Shown here: piece by piece, positions 35,508 through 48,900 of the stretch
Position numbering within the stretch: the first letter of the stretch is position 1
Layout: every line of letters starts with the position of its first letter
From: Membranipora membranacea
Taxonomy: Eukaryota > Bryozoa > Gymnolaemata > Cheilostomatida > Membraniporidae
Reading direction: 5' to 3'
NCBI GenBank assembly: GCA_914767715.1
Contig: OU612068.1
Coordinates: 20,026,001 to 20,090,000 of the forward strand
DNA length: 64,000 bases
Position numbers and translations under genes: made by a program
Notes under the pieces: generated by a model
Seen by the model: only the letters and a program-made list of their open reading frames with translations
Told to the model about the DNA's origin: nothing
The model's database searches: none

Positions 35508-38500
35508 CTGTTGTCAAATGTCACAACATATAAATAAATGAGTTTTATAATGTCTGCGGTGCTGACGTTATCAGTGGTGGATATTACATAACATGGTTTG
35601 AAATGTCGCTAGGAAGGAGCATAATCCCCACAACACCCGAATGTCTCATCAAGTACACTGTGTTTACCAGTTAATAAGATTTGATAAATAATATGAGTAA
35701 GCAAAGAAATGGGATGAAAAGCTGCTAATACTTCGCTGTGGTATGACCGGTCTATTGGGAATTGTGAAATTGAAATATCAAAATTAATTGGATTGGATCA
35801 TTCAATGTTCAGCTTGCGCAGCGCCAAGATCTTGAGACGGCCTTGCAACTAATCAATCCTATACGCTACTCGCTGAAAAGGCGTCAGGGCAATACCTCTC
35901 CAAGGAGGTATGTTGGTCAAGCAGGGAAAGTGTGTCGCTGAAATGCTATTATTCTAATTGATGATTTGTTAAATTTCACTGTATAAGCTCATCAAGTGTT
36001 ATGAACTAAAATAAAGAAAGTTAAATAGACTAATAGTATATTGCTGCCTAAACTACAGAGAAAATATGATTAATTAACCTGATTTATATTAGCAAGTGAC
36101 TGTTGCACAATCCTGATTATTACAGAAAGAACGCTAGCAATGAGCTAAGATCATCTTGTTTGTAAAAAAAAAGTGTATAAAAAATGGGTTTATTAGCCAG
36201 TGTCTTTATGATGAAAATACTAAGTGCTAATACTGTATTTTCAGCATTGTCAAACAGCCACTGATGACATAGGGTCTAGCCTGGTAAATTCCATGATGAG
36301 CCTGAATCTTCACGAATCTGCATTTTAGGGACAGCCTCGCACCCAGCTGCCCGGGGATAAACGAAGATAATCAATCGGCAAGTAATTCAGAAATGCAAGA
36401 TTGTTTGACTCAGAACTGAAGCTACGATACTTCTTCATCTCTGATTAATGCAAAGATAGATAAGACATTAGTGAGCCCACTTATAACTGTAGTCCCTTAC
36501 TTGGTTTGCTTGAGACCCCATGTTGCACTACCAACTTTTATGGAACGTCGATCTAATTTCGTTTTTACTATATTTCCAAATCAAGTTTGATTAGAAGAAA
36601 GCTGGTAATAATAGAACTTACCACTAAAACTTATATTCACATTAGCTGTGACTGTGAGCTTGACAATTAATATACTGCAGAGCTGATCCAAAATACATTA
36701 GGCTGGCAGCACTATGTAATCAAGTGTCAATAGGTCATGACGATTACAATAAGAGCATAGGAAACTCTTACTCATAGTGGCCGTAAACAAAGCTTTCATC
36801 TTTTGTTTAAATAATAAACTAAGTTAATGGGTGACATTTTATCAACTCACCTTCAGAATATTGATTCCAGAGGATGGGTATTGTGAGGCAGAAAGTATTT
36901 ACGGATTTCAGATAGATTTTGATGAGTATTGTATAACTGAGCAATGCCGATCGACAGGTATGCGCTGTCAACACTCAGCAGGATTAAAGTCGGCAGATAA
37001 CAGCAGCACAGCTGAAGTAAAGCAGACATATAGTTAATAATGTTCTCAGCAGGTTATATATGGCAGCAGAATCCTTGTAACAAAATGCTCAACAATGGAA
37101 TGCTGTCAGCGTTGCTGCCATATGTTATTTTCACACTGTTAGGAACAATCTTTACAAAGGATGTTTGTTGTTTTCATTTTAAATTGAGTGCATATAGAAT
37201 TGACGGATAAATAATTTGATATGCTATTATAAACTTCTTATGGAAACAGTTTAGTGTGAACTTTACAATAAGCTCTGTTATATCCTTGGTTTGACTTGAA
37301 TATCAGTCTGCATCAACGAGCTAATTTTAATGTCAAGTGCAATATGCTACAACGTCACATACATTCCCTCCATTGATTTGCATTCTAAATTTATGAATGC
37401 AGATTTATGTATGTGGAAGGCTGCTACAAGGGATGGTGAAAACAATACGCAAATCAAATCCTGGGTCACCTTGAGCTGGGACTGATCGTTATCTTTATTT
37501 TCAGTTACGGTGACTGTGCATTTATTTATTTTATATAGACGGGACTACAACTGGATACGCAGCTACGCACAACCTTAGGGTGATAATAACTCTATGAGCT
37601 CAACTCATTTATAAATAGCAATAGGACGACTCCAACATTATTATTTATCTTCATTCTGACTATTGATTTTCACACAGAGTATTAAACCTTTAAAAGTATC
37701 GTTACATAAAAAGTGATATCTTGTATTACAAAAAATTGTGTTTTAAAAATCCAGTAAAGAGAATTTTAAACGAGTAAAAAATCTATTCTTTGTACGATAT
37801 GATGTCCTGGTTAGCATATAACAGTAGTAAAGTGTTTCAGTGTTCGGTTCTGCAGGTGGCAGCCGCCCTGTGCACCAGCCGTGTACATCGTCGAGATTCG
37901 GTTTGTGGTTTGGGAAGCAGCTTAGGCAGGCAATGATCAGGCATTTCGAATTTTTCTATGTACTTCCTGCATTGCTGGTCAATATATAGTCATCCAGTGT
38001 GTGAGTTCTAAGGCAGATACTCGTTCACGGTAATCACATGGTTAAATTCGCACTACTTAGCTTTTATATTGTTGAACTACCACAGCCGGATCATTCTTCT
38101 CCATTTTACCTATTTAGACTCAGTCACACGAATGAAAATATAGGCACTATATGCTTTGACCTTTTGATAATCGCGCACGCAGCGCTATAATGCCATCGAT
38201 AGAGCAATTTCAAACCATAAAATCAAAAAATAAATCCTGTGCCTCGACTTGGGGCTTCCCACTCTCAGTTGCCGATCAATACATCAATAAATATTTGCGC
38301 TAAAGATAAGCTATCGCTGACAATTGAGATTTGTCATTTCTCATCCCTGATGATGATTCCTATAATAGAACATACTTCAACTACCACAGAGGAGTAATGT
38401 TAGCTAGAGTTTTGTTGAGCTAGTTTGGGGGTGACCTTATGCAAGCTAACACTAAATCTTTGCTAGCTGAGGTGGGAGTCTATCTAGAGGAAAGCAGTTG

Positions 38501-39057
38501 AGTAAATGATAGCAAGCTTCAAAGTTTGCATTTTCAAGCGTTTTTGAAATGGCGAACTTTACTACCTTAGGATTCCGCTAATTAAAGCAGAAACGATTTA
38601 TAAAACCCAAATGATAATTATTGACATCTTTGATTTTCAACCATCATAATTTACTGGTGAGCAACTGAAGAAACATGATCGTTCAATTCTTTTTATGATA
38701 ATTACAGCTGTTTCCCATGAAGTTGTCATTTGATGACCTACCTTAATATGTTTTTTGGGCTTATCCAAACACTCCCAAGACTTTCAGAAGCATGAGTCCT
38801 ATTGATCACACCTGAGCGTGAGTGCAGATCTACATTAAATATTAACATTCTATGGTCTAAATACACCATACATTTAGGATGCTGTAGGTGCAGATAGATG
38901 GATATCGGCTGCTATCATAACTGACACCTTTTTAGCTCTGGGGGGGGGGGGGGTGATGGATCTGATTAAATTAAGATGAAAGTTCATGATCCCGTTTGTT
39001 GGTTGCAAGAAGGGGGCAACTCCAAATTCACCTCTAGCTACATTCCAGGGTACTGAC
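35508..39057. other. Gene-poor stretch upstream of the helicases
   Basis: No open frame here resembles a protein, and no RNA gene was recognised. It may hold the first exon and promoter of the CXorf65-like gene. A G run of about 14 at 38940-38954 and AT-rich unique sequence are the only clear features. Confidence 0.5.
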
Positions 39058-39173
39058 TAGATCAAGTTTGATCCATTTTTCCCCCGTTGGAATTGCCCCC
39101 CTCTACTGACACGCCGCTGTGTCAGTAGAGGGGGGCAATTCCAACGGGGGAAAAATGGATCAAACTTGATCTA
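39058..39173. mobile_element. Hairpin MITE with 9-bp target duplication
   Basis: A 116-bp palindrome with arms of about 55 bp, identical as far as I can see, around a 6-nt loop. Ends are TAGATCAAGTTTGATCC and its reverse complement. GGTACTGAC flanks it at 39049-39057 and 39174-39182. The perfect arms mean a recent insertion or strong conversion. A 9-bp duplication is the usual length for Mutator-like transposons, so it may be a non-autonomous Mutator-type element. An older relative is at 6241-6413. Confidence 0.85.
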
Positions 39174-39258
39174 GGTACTGACGATAAAGAGCCCTGATTA
39201 TTTCCATAAAAATCTTCATTCACCACATACACTGCTGCAGTTGAAAATATTTCCCACC

Positions 39259-39290
39259 CATAGACTTAATAATTAATTATTAAGTCTATG
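39259..39290. mobile_element. Micro-hairpin insertion, 32 bp
   Basis: A perfect loop-less palindrome with arm CATAGACTTAATAATT. TCCCACC is repeated on both sides (39252-39258 and 39292-39298). Confidence 0.7.
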
Positions 39291-39969
39291 CTCCCACCAA
39301 GGAGTTTGAAAGCTCCTTGAGTTTGAAGTTTGAAAACTTGTTTGAAAACTTGAAAACTCTCGGTACCTCCCTGCTCCCACCTCAATTATTGGTCTCATAG
39401 GTTGCATATTAGTGTTGCAAATCTTGTGGCAGTTTGTTACCTATATAGATCTTGCCTGATCTATTGTGTTCTGATTTAAGGTGATGACTGTTAAGAACCA
39501 AATGATCAGAGAAGGCGTCAGCTATGAAACCCGACAAAAAATTGACCTTGCAATCATTAGGCTAGTAGTCCAGGACTGATCTTGTGGAACCCTACAACTC
39601 TATGGTTATTATATCAATTTGGTGGTATGTCGGTTATCGAACATGACTTTATAAGCGGAAGGCAGTAGGGGACTCAAGTATAATTCCAGGGGAATCCCCT
39701 AAATGATTGTTTAATCATTGGCTATCAGTTCAGTTTACCGATTGAATACTACATTGTGTTTTCTTATCTTAGATTAGTACATTGTAGCTTATATATTGGT
39801 AAAAAAGCTGCACTGTGTGCACTTTTATAGAGAAAACAAAACATTGCTTATCATTGCATTGCGTCTTGTGTGCGCTCAGCTGATCGTCGCTCATCCATTG
39901 AGTGTGATATACTGGGAATATAAAGTTGCAAGCAGCACTAGGTATAGTGAAGCCAAGTTTCGTAGAAGA

Positions 39970-42900
39970 ATGAGCAGGTAGGCCTAAGTAGTATAATTTC
40001 AGACACTTCTTATGGTGACTATGATTTTCAGTTTGTCATCTTGTATGTACCACTGTTTCATTGTGATGGCCATTCCGTTTGTAATAAATTTGGTTGATAT
40101 GGGCTGAATTGGTGCTGTATGTTATGTATGCACTTGCCTCGCCTATCTTGACAGGCTAGCAATTACCATCCATCTGTTACGGATGTCCTGTGAACCACAG
40201 GCCAGGCGCGGTCCGTGCAAGTCCGGTGGTCGAGTGCACCACTTGTAGGAGTCTCAACTTCTGAGGCACTTGAGTCTTGACCACTCCACTCGACTCGCAC
40301 AAACTGTAGTCAGCCTGTGCTGTGGACTGTAGCCATCGCATTAGTAGGTAGATACTAGACAGACATTGCATTGACTACAATCTGCCTAAGCATTGCCCTA
40401 CCGATGTCCATGGTTTGATTGGCGCTATTATGATTTTTAGGATTATGGGCAGTATGACAGTACAGATCTCATTAGCTTTCTCACATCTCATTTGTTTACA
40501 TCAGCAGGCATTGTGCCAAAATTCACAAACATAATTCCTGGCAACAGTTGTATTTTCGATGAATTCCAGCTCGGAGCCCAAGGGTATATGTCAGATCAGC
40601 GTTAAGTTGGATGGAAACCCTTACCAAGAGATAACTAATGGAGCAGGTCAGCCAGTGGTCAGCATAGTTGACTTGAAGAAAGTGAAGCACACTGTGGTGT
40701 TTACAGTCACAAATACATCTAATGATGTAGTGAGGTTTCTGGAATACTGGCATGGTTATAAGAGGCCTGAAGTAGTGGTAACCACAAGCGACGAGTTTCA
40801 TGTCAACCAAGGAACTGCTCATCCGATCAAACCTGGAGGTAAATAGATATCGAATAGTCTACATTCTAAAATTTTTCGCCATGGCATTGTTATTATATCA
40901 GTAATATTTGTATACAATGCAGTATATTGTGCTTGGAGACACTCGGTGGTCTCATAATCAAAATAGTTGAGGATTGAGTGCCTCAGCTCGACAGCCTGCT
41001 TGCCGGCCATTTTGATAACAACCTTCTTTTTGATGTGACCTGTAAGCTCTGTTGCTTGCCTCTATACACATAACACCTTTATTATATTGGTTATGGTACT
41101 TATCTGAAAAGACCTGGCTATGATGACTGCTCTTGGCTTATACAGTCCTTTGATCTCTCTTTATTTGTGTTGTAGACATCTCTAATCTAGTGCTATGTCA
41201 AGGGTATGCGTTCTCCTACACTCGTCAGAGCACTAGCTTAGAGATGTTCTGCTCTGATAGGCAAATTTTTTGCAGCATCTCAAAACAAAACTGCTTGATT
41301 AAAACACTCATTAGGTTAGTCTAAGTGCTCAGACTCCAAGGCGCAGGGAGTTACTTGCGCAAGCTATCAAGAGAGGAGTTTGATAGCTTGCGCAAGTAAC
41401 TCCCTGCGCCTTGGAGTCTGAGCACTTAGACTATCATTAGGTAAAAGCGCCACCGGTTTTATGGAATGAAAATTCAATAAATACTGACTAGGAAACCTAA
41501 TATTCCTGGGGACTTCCCATTTTGTAAAGGTTCCCTTTTCTGGGAAATCCAGCCTGGGCGTGTAATCCAGGTGAAGACAACTACAATAATTGAGCCTCAA
41601 ACTCCATGGGTAGTAATTTCCAAACTTTTGCTCCCCCCTGCCCTTTATTCCCAACCAGCTAGGGAGAACGAAACAAAATTATATCAATTTCAATGGTTGA
41701 GGTACCCAGATTTTTTGAATTTTGATGGAATTTATCTTCAGTACTTATGCGGAAATGATTCTGCTGTGAAGGTTGACACGTCATTATTTGCATGTTTGGT
41801 CCTTTCAACTGAGCAAGCAGTGAAGCCCTATACTAGTGAATTTTTCTCTGCATATAGTAGGTTATGTCTCTTTTCAATTTTTTAGAATCATGTTGGGTAA
41901 AAGTAGAGCTCGAAGCACAACGCCCTGTAGGAATGTTTCTGAATCTTACGATGAAGTTTGCTCAAAGAGGATCTCAGGGGCGATGTATGAAACGCATAGA
42001 GTTCGATTATATCGATGAAAAAAGGAGAGGAGTGTTCAAGCTAATGGGTCAAATCGAGGCTGAGGAGGAAGAAGACATTGATGATGAATTATATGATGAC
42101 CTGGAAATAGTTCCCTTTTCCAGTCCCGAGTAAGTTATTTAATTAGGTGACAATTGCATATACTGTTTTTTCTGTAACTTGATTCAAATAACAAACCTCT
42201 CTACACAATGTACAATAGACATTAGTCTAGGAGAATCGACGATTGCGATGAATTTCAGTACAGACCTGCACAAATACCTAATATACTCCTAGGTTAGACT
42301 CAACGTAGCCAACATTTGGTTTGATACAATGACAGTTAGACGCTGATTCATTATCAAATTGGTACTTCGTCGCAGTAGTGTGACAATAATTTCGTCATGT
42401 TAACAGATGCGTTAACACTTTTATTTGGTATTTTATAGATCTAACACTCAATTGGAGCGAACTCTGGATTTACCTGTATATCAGGTAGAAGATTGGAAGA
42501 TTGCTCTGGTGCGATCTAAATTCTATCCCGAAAAACAGCAAGAAATTAAGTAGGATTTATCAGTCATTTATCCTTCCCTGTACTATTGTTAAACCAGCTT
42601 TCCTAGCTCATGCGGTGTGGCCAATGTAAAAATAATAATCCCACAAAAAAAGTCTCGATACCCTGTGATATTTTCTTGTATACATAATCAAATTTTGATT
42701 AAATTATATACTAGAACAGAAGCTCTCACAGCACTCATCATGAAATAGGATGGCAGTAGGTTAAGGAGCAGTCTGAAGGAAGGATGTTTGATATAGCAAA
42801 TACAATTGACTTGTATGGGGACAATTTAAGGTGGGATTTGTTGATGGTAAAGTGACAGTTACATGACTGCTTCATTGATGTAAGAATAATGTAAACAGCT

Positions 42901-45900
42901 AGAAAAATGATTTTGAGTCAAAAGTAGGCAACTCACAATTATGTGATATTAATCACGTCATGGATTGAGTTATAAATTGCGTAAAAGCAACATCTTTACA
43001 AAACTTTACTTTATCCAGCAGGATGGAAGGATTGATTTATACCTGGTTTCAGATTTCCCTGCTTTTCCTGAGTTAAATTTTAATTCTAGAGGTGCCACCC
43101 TAACATCACTGTCTCGCTGTAGCTTTTTAGCAAACCTCATGAGAGAAAATTGGCCAAAAGATGTCTCAGCTGCAAATCACTCACTCATTCTCAAATCCAT
43201 CTTTTAGAGAGAAGATGTTTCTTGCCGAAGAGACTGAGTATGATACATATGGAGAGAAGTTCTGCTCCCTACTGGATCTAGAGGAAATACAGATGAGGAG
43301 AGACCTGTCACGCTATACTCTACGTAGAGTTCATCTTTCTAGTAATACCAACCCTGATAGGCATGGAAATCAAAGATTCAGGATAGCGGTTAGTTCTGTA
43401 CCCAGTACCATCAAAACTACCAAATAAGGGCATCATATGACTCATATGAGAGAACAGGTCATACTCATAATACCAAGCTTTCAGATTTAAAAAATTGATA
43501 AAGGGCTGTTGGACGGGGATTAAAGGCGTGATGTGGTAATTATGCTGACTGACTGCATCTGGCAACTCAATCCTGACATACAACCATCTTTGAATCAATT
43601 GCAATTACTAATCGTTCCTTCACTATCCGCCAACACTTGCTATAATTTACTTATCAATGTACATGATCCTTAGAATACCATCTTATTTTAACAGATTCCT
43701 GGTTTGGCTGAGAGGCGTCCAAGTGTAGTGAGAGGAGATCGTTTTTATTTAGCCCCTGTTCCACCTGATGGATACAAGTATGAAGGGCAGGTTGATGATA
43801 CATCCCAAAATGACGCCTATGTTGTTCTAAGCCCACAGTGAGTAACTATAACACTCTCTTTGTAGCAACAAGTTTCCATGCGGGTAACTATTATCAGCTA
43901 ACCAAGCTTAATAATCACGGGAAATTGTACACAACACCAACTCAATAATTGTGATATTTGTGAACTGGCGGCTCTTCCTGAGACAAGAACTCTGACTGAA
44001 GTCTAGTTAATTTTGAACTTGCCCCTACAGTTGTGGTGACCTAAGCAGTCCCATATTGGCAATAAATGGAAATCACAATGCTGTTATTTTTTATTTGGCT
44101 TTTTCAGGGTTTACCTTCTTCTTGGTGATATTCAACATTTTCTATTAATTGACAGATTTGAGGATGACATTGATGATGTAGACCACTGGCAATTTCGCCT
44201 GGAGTTCTGTGTGGACAGGATGTCATTAAGAATCATGCACAGAGCGGTAGAGCAAGCCAGTGTAGATGAAAGCCTAGAACCTGTCCTGTTTCCAAAGAGC
44301 GGGTTCGGTGTCTTACCACTGAAAGATCCCAGCCAACTTATCATCAAGTGAGGCATTTCGCCGTACTTTATATTCACCATTTTTGCCACCGGGTATGACC
44401 ATCCCCACTGTATCTATCCAAGGATTTCTCTGAAACTCCTGAGATCATATCGTCAATAGAAAGTTTCCTGCCAAACCTGAATCTAATGTTTTGTGAGGCC
44501 TAAATGGCATCTATCCACCAAATCTGCAAACACAAGGTGTAAGAAACAAGTGCGCTTATATGAAGGCGTTGTTTGATGCCCAATATTGTGACTGCAGTAC
44601 TAATATCAATGTTACACCTGAATAATTTCAGTTGCTTTAACAAGAAAATGGAAAATAACCCAGAGCAGTTGGCAGCAGTTCGTCACATAGTAGCCGGTAC
44701 ATCCAGACCTGCACCTTATCTCATATACGGTCCGCCTGGTACTGGTAAAACATTCACACTGGTAGAGGCTATCAAGCAGGTTTGTCATATGGTGATAGAT
44801 AAACACACTTAATCATTTTCTGGTAGGAGCTGTGTGAAATGACACTTGTGTTGTATCTGCTACATACTAATTCAATACATGTAACTTCAGAGGGGTCCAG
44901 CAGTAAGCTGAAACGGTGTCCTTTGATGGAAACAAACTTGCTTAAACTGCTTTCCCTTCTTTATAGAAGGGAAGGATTGTCGAATATCCTGGTAAAAACT
45001 CCATGTTTTATTATCCCAGGTGTGTAAGTTATTCCCGAAGTCAAAGATACTAGTGTGTGCTCCTCAGAATGATGCCGCTGACCTTATCGCTGAGCAGCTG
45101 TTGGATCATGTCGGTCAGTCGTCAATCAGACGATTCAATGCTGCCTCAAGATATGCACACAATATGTCTGACAAGGTCAGTTCTCTGTATACTAGTCTAA
45201 GTGCTCAGACGGATCCTATGGGATTTAGCGGCATTACATTACCAGCCACTCATTACTACCGGTAGAAATGAGTGGTTGATAATGTAATGCCACTAACTCG
45301 CATTGGAGCCGTCTGAACACTTAGACTCTCTGTATGCATGAACGTAACTGTAAACATGCCAAACATCAAAGAACTCTAGTGGTTTTTTTTCCATATAGAT
45401 TGCTTTCTAATGCTTAGTCATTTTTCTTCTGAATTTTGTTTTAAATTTTTCACAGGTTAATTGCCACAAAATTTTATGCCAATATTTTTCGATACTTATG
45501 TGAGGGTTAAAATAAATCTTTTCGTCTTTAGTATAGCAAGTACACTGGCTTAATCACTCTGAAATAGATTCCAAGTTCTGCTTTGAGGTAAAGCTCTTTG
45601 GTTAGACATTCACCTCGTCTCCTATCTCCTGATATATGGATTCCAATTAGGGTTTAATCCCGACTGCTTTTTTTTTGTGTTTTTAGGTTAGAGACATTTC
45701 CTACTTCAGCAGAGACAATCCAGATAATATTTTGTTTCCTTGTAAAGATGAGATCATCAGCAGACAGATCATAGTGTCCACATTGGTCACTTCTGGCAGG
45801 TGAGTGATGGCTTATTGTGGTCAATCCCCAGAAGAATGCAGCTCTTTTGATCGCTCAGTAGCAGTATATTATTATTTATTATGATGAATTCAGTTTCTAA

Positions 45901-48900
45901 ATAGAGCTGACCATAGTGTCTTCACTTAGATAATACCAACCCTTCCTAAAGATTAGTGTGATACTTGGGGAGGGGGATATTTCAAAAAGCTCACTCAGAA
46001 TGCACTGAACGATTTGGGAACGAGACTCCTAGAAGCTCTCGCTTACTCAGCTAGGGGTGATCAGATAAGAATTTAGTCAGTTTCTAATTGAGGGATCCCT
46101 ACACTGACAGACTGAATCCTGATGATAAGGATTTGCAATCAATCTATTTTAATTCTAGACTAGTGACAGCTGAACTTGTGGACCACTTCACCCACATCTT
46201 CATTGACGAAGCCGGACATGCTACTGAACCCGAGACTGTGATACCGCTTGGACTGTTTGATCCTAATATGAAACATGGAGGACAACTTGTGTTGGCTGGT
46301 GATCCAGAGCAGCTTGGAGCAATGATCAGATCTTCTTTGGGTAAAGAACATGGCTTTGGTAAGTTAAGGGCTACGTTTTGTGATTTTCTGAAAATGGTGT
46401 ACATGACCTGAGCCGTAGTTGCTATCATTGCCATGTTGCCTTATATCACCAGACATAATATTTCCTGTAACCCGGATCCCATACCATTTGAGAACAGGAG
46501 CATATTTATAAAGAAAAACCCACTTGAAGGCAACCAGCATCATGATTTGGGAAATAATGAACTCGGAAAGAGGGAAATAATGAAACCTTGTTAAATATGA
46601 CAGACTGCTGTAAAAAAGATTGATACCTTTAATATATTTTTCAACTATGGAGTTTGCTGCCCATTCCTCAAAACAAGACAACTCCTACTGCCTAAATCCC
46701 CCTGTTAATGATGGTATCTGTTAGGTATCATAGTATTCATTCCCAATCCTACCCAACAAGGCCAATATTAACTCATAAAGATATTCCCTGTAGGGAAAAG
46801 CCTGTTGGAGAGACTGATGACAGATCAGAATGGACCCTACACTAGATGTGATTCTCGAGAGGACGGTCCTTACAATCAGAGATATGTTTCTAAGCTACTG
46901 CAAAATTTCAGATCACACCCTGCTATCCTTGAAGTGCCGAACCAGCTGTTTTATAAGTTTGAGTTGGTACCTTCGGCAAAGAAAGAAGAGCGGGAAAAGT
47001 ACTGTGGTTGGGAAGTGAGTCAAAGACAGTAACATCAAGTTTTAGGGAGGAAATGAAAAATCTGATAACATTTTACATCTTTCATGAGTTTATTATTCTG
47101 CGAACCTGTACAAAGGTGATTCTCAATTCAGATACTATCATGTGCATTTAAAGATAACTTCCTGGGGCAGAGTGCTCATCTGATACTAGCAAGCTATGGG
47201 GCTAATGTACGCTGTTTGTAAATTTTAGCATCTACCTGTGTTCACAATGTTTCGGTATCTTGAGGACCAAATCGGATTCCCTCTGGTGTTTTATCGCGTT
47301 GATGGCAGAGAAGAACAGGAGCCTCACAGCCCATCCTGGTACAATCGACATGAAGTGTTGTGCGTTCTGGACTATGTCGAGAAGTTATTGTTCAACAGTA
47401 ATGTACCTGTGAAGCCCAGTGATATCGGTATTATCTCACCATACCTACTGCAGGTCAGTGAATAGTATTATTTATTAATAAATGAGCTATAGCGGATTAT
47501 CCAAAAATGTCCAAAATGGAGGGATATTTGGCAAATGTAATTTATCATAGCATTTGAGCAAAATGAAACCGATCATGACCACATGTCATGAGCTTAAATC
47601 TGATGAGAAGGCATCCAACACAGCACAAACAGATCTGGAAGAACTATTTTAGTATTCTGACTAATGAGCGGCAACCAGATCATGGTGTCTAAAATTGGAA
47701 AATATTTAGGACTGTGCATATAAATTCGGAACGGTCGGAACGAGCATGGACCACATCAACCAAATCAAAGAGACGATACCAGATCTACTGAACAGCCGCA
47801 ACCTCATCATAAACCAACAGAAAACAGAAGAATACTCAGTAGGCAGAGGAGGTCCAGATGAGTGGACCAAGTGCAAATATCTTGGGTCACTACTGGACAC
47901 TCAGAAGACATAGCAAGACGGAAGCTGAATGCAAGTATCCAACTTGCAAAGCTGAGTAACATATGGACAGATAGCAGAATGCATGACAACACCAAGATGA
48001 AAATCTTCAACAGCCTGATAGCCCCTATCTTCCTATACAACTCGGAGATATGGTTGATGACAGACACCACAGCAGAAGCCACCGACAGCTACCACAGAAG
48101 ACTACTACGCAAAGTACTGAATGTAATATACCCAGACATAATAACATCAGAAAGGGTCTACCAGAGAACCAAGGAAGAGCCTTGGAGCCAAACCATCAAA
48201 CAACGCTGGCTACGCTACGCTGGCTAGGTCACCTTCTCCGCCTGGACGAAACCACACCTGCCCGCAGAGCACTAGAACTATTCCAACAGCCCTCTAAGAA
48301 GCCACGAGGTAGACAGCGGACAACCTGGCTAAGCACAATCTCCAAAAACCTAATAGAAAAAAGAATTAGACCTAGATAGAGCATACCAAATAGCCCAAAA
48401 TCGGTTTGAGTGGAGGAGTGTAGTTAAAAGGGAGTGACCAGAAATTAACGTCTATGTGCACCTGCACGTTCTACAGGCAAACCAGACGACGACGATATAA
48501 ATTCATTCCTCAGCAGCCCCATCGATGATGCTTTACTTGGATTTTCTATGTCTTTTTAGTGCAAGAAGATAAGAAAAGCTCTGGGAGCCATTGATGTGGA
48601 TAAATTAAACACACTCGGTGAAGACATTGAACAAATCAAAGTTGGAACTGTAGAGAAATTCCAGGGCAACGAGCGAGAGGTGATTATAATCAGCACTGTC
48701 CGGAGTCAGCCAGATATGCTGAAAGAAGACAAGAAATTCAATCTGGGATTTGTCAGCAATAGAAAGGTAAGAAATATGTTTTATGACCCTGCCTAGTCTC
48801 AGAAGATAACTCACCATGCTTGGATTGTCAAAGTAACGAAACAAATCCAAATATGTTTTATTTTTTCTTTCTTTGTGTATTGTTAAGGATTTTAGGAAAT

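Noticed and set aside
47862-48379. Two overlapping frames that might be taken as helicase exons
   Set aside because: They encode LINE reverse-transcriptase C-terminal sequence and lie between helicase exons that join in phase without them.
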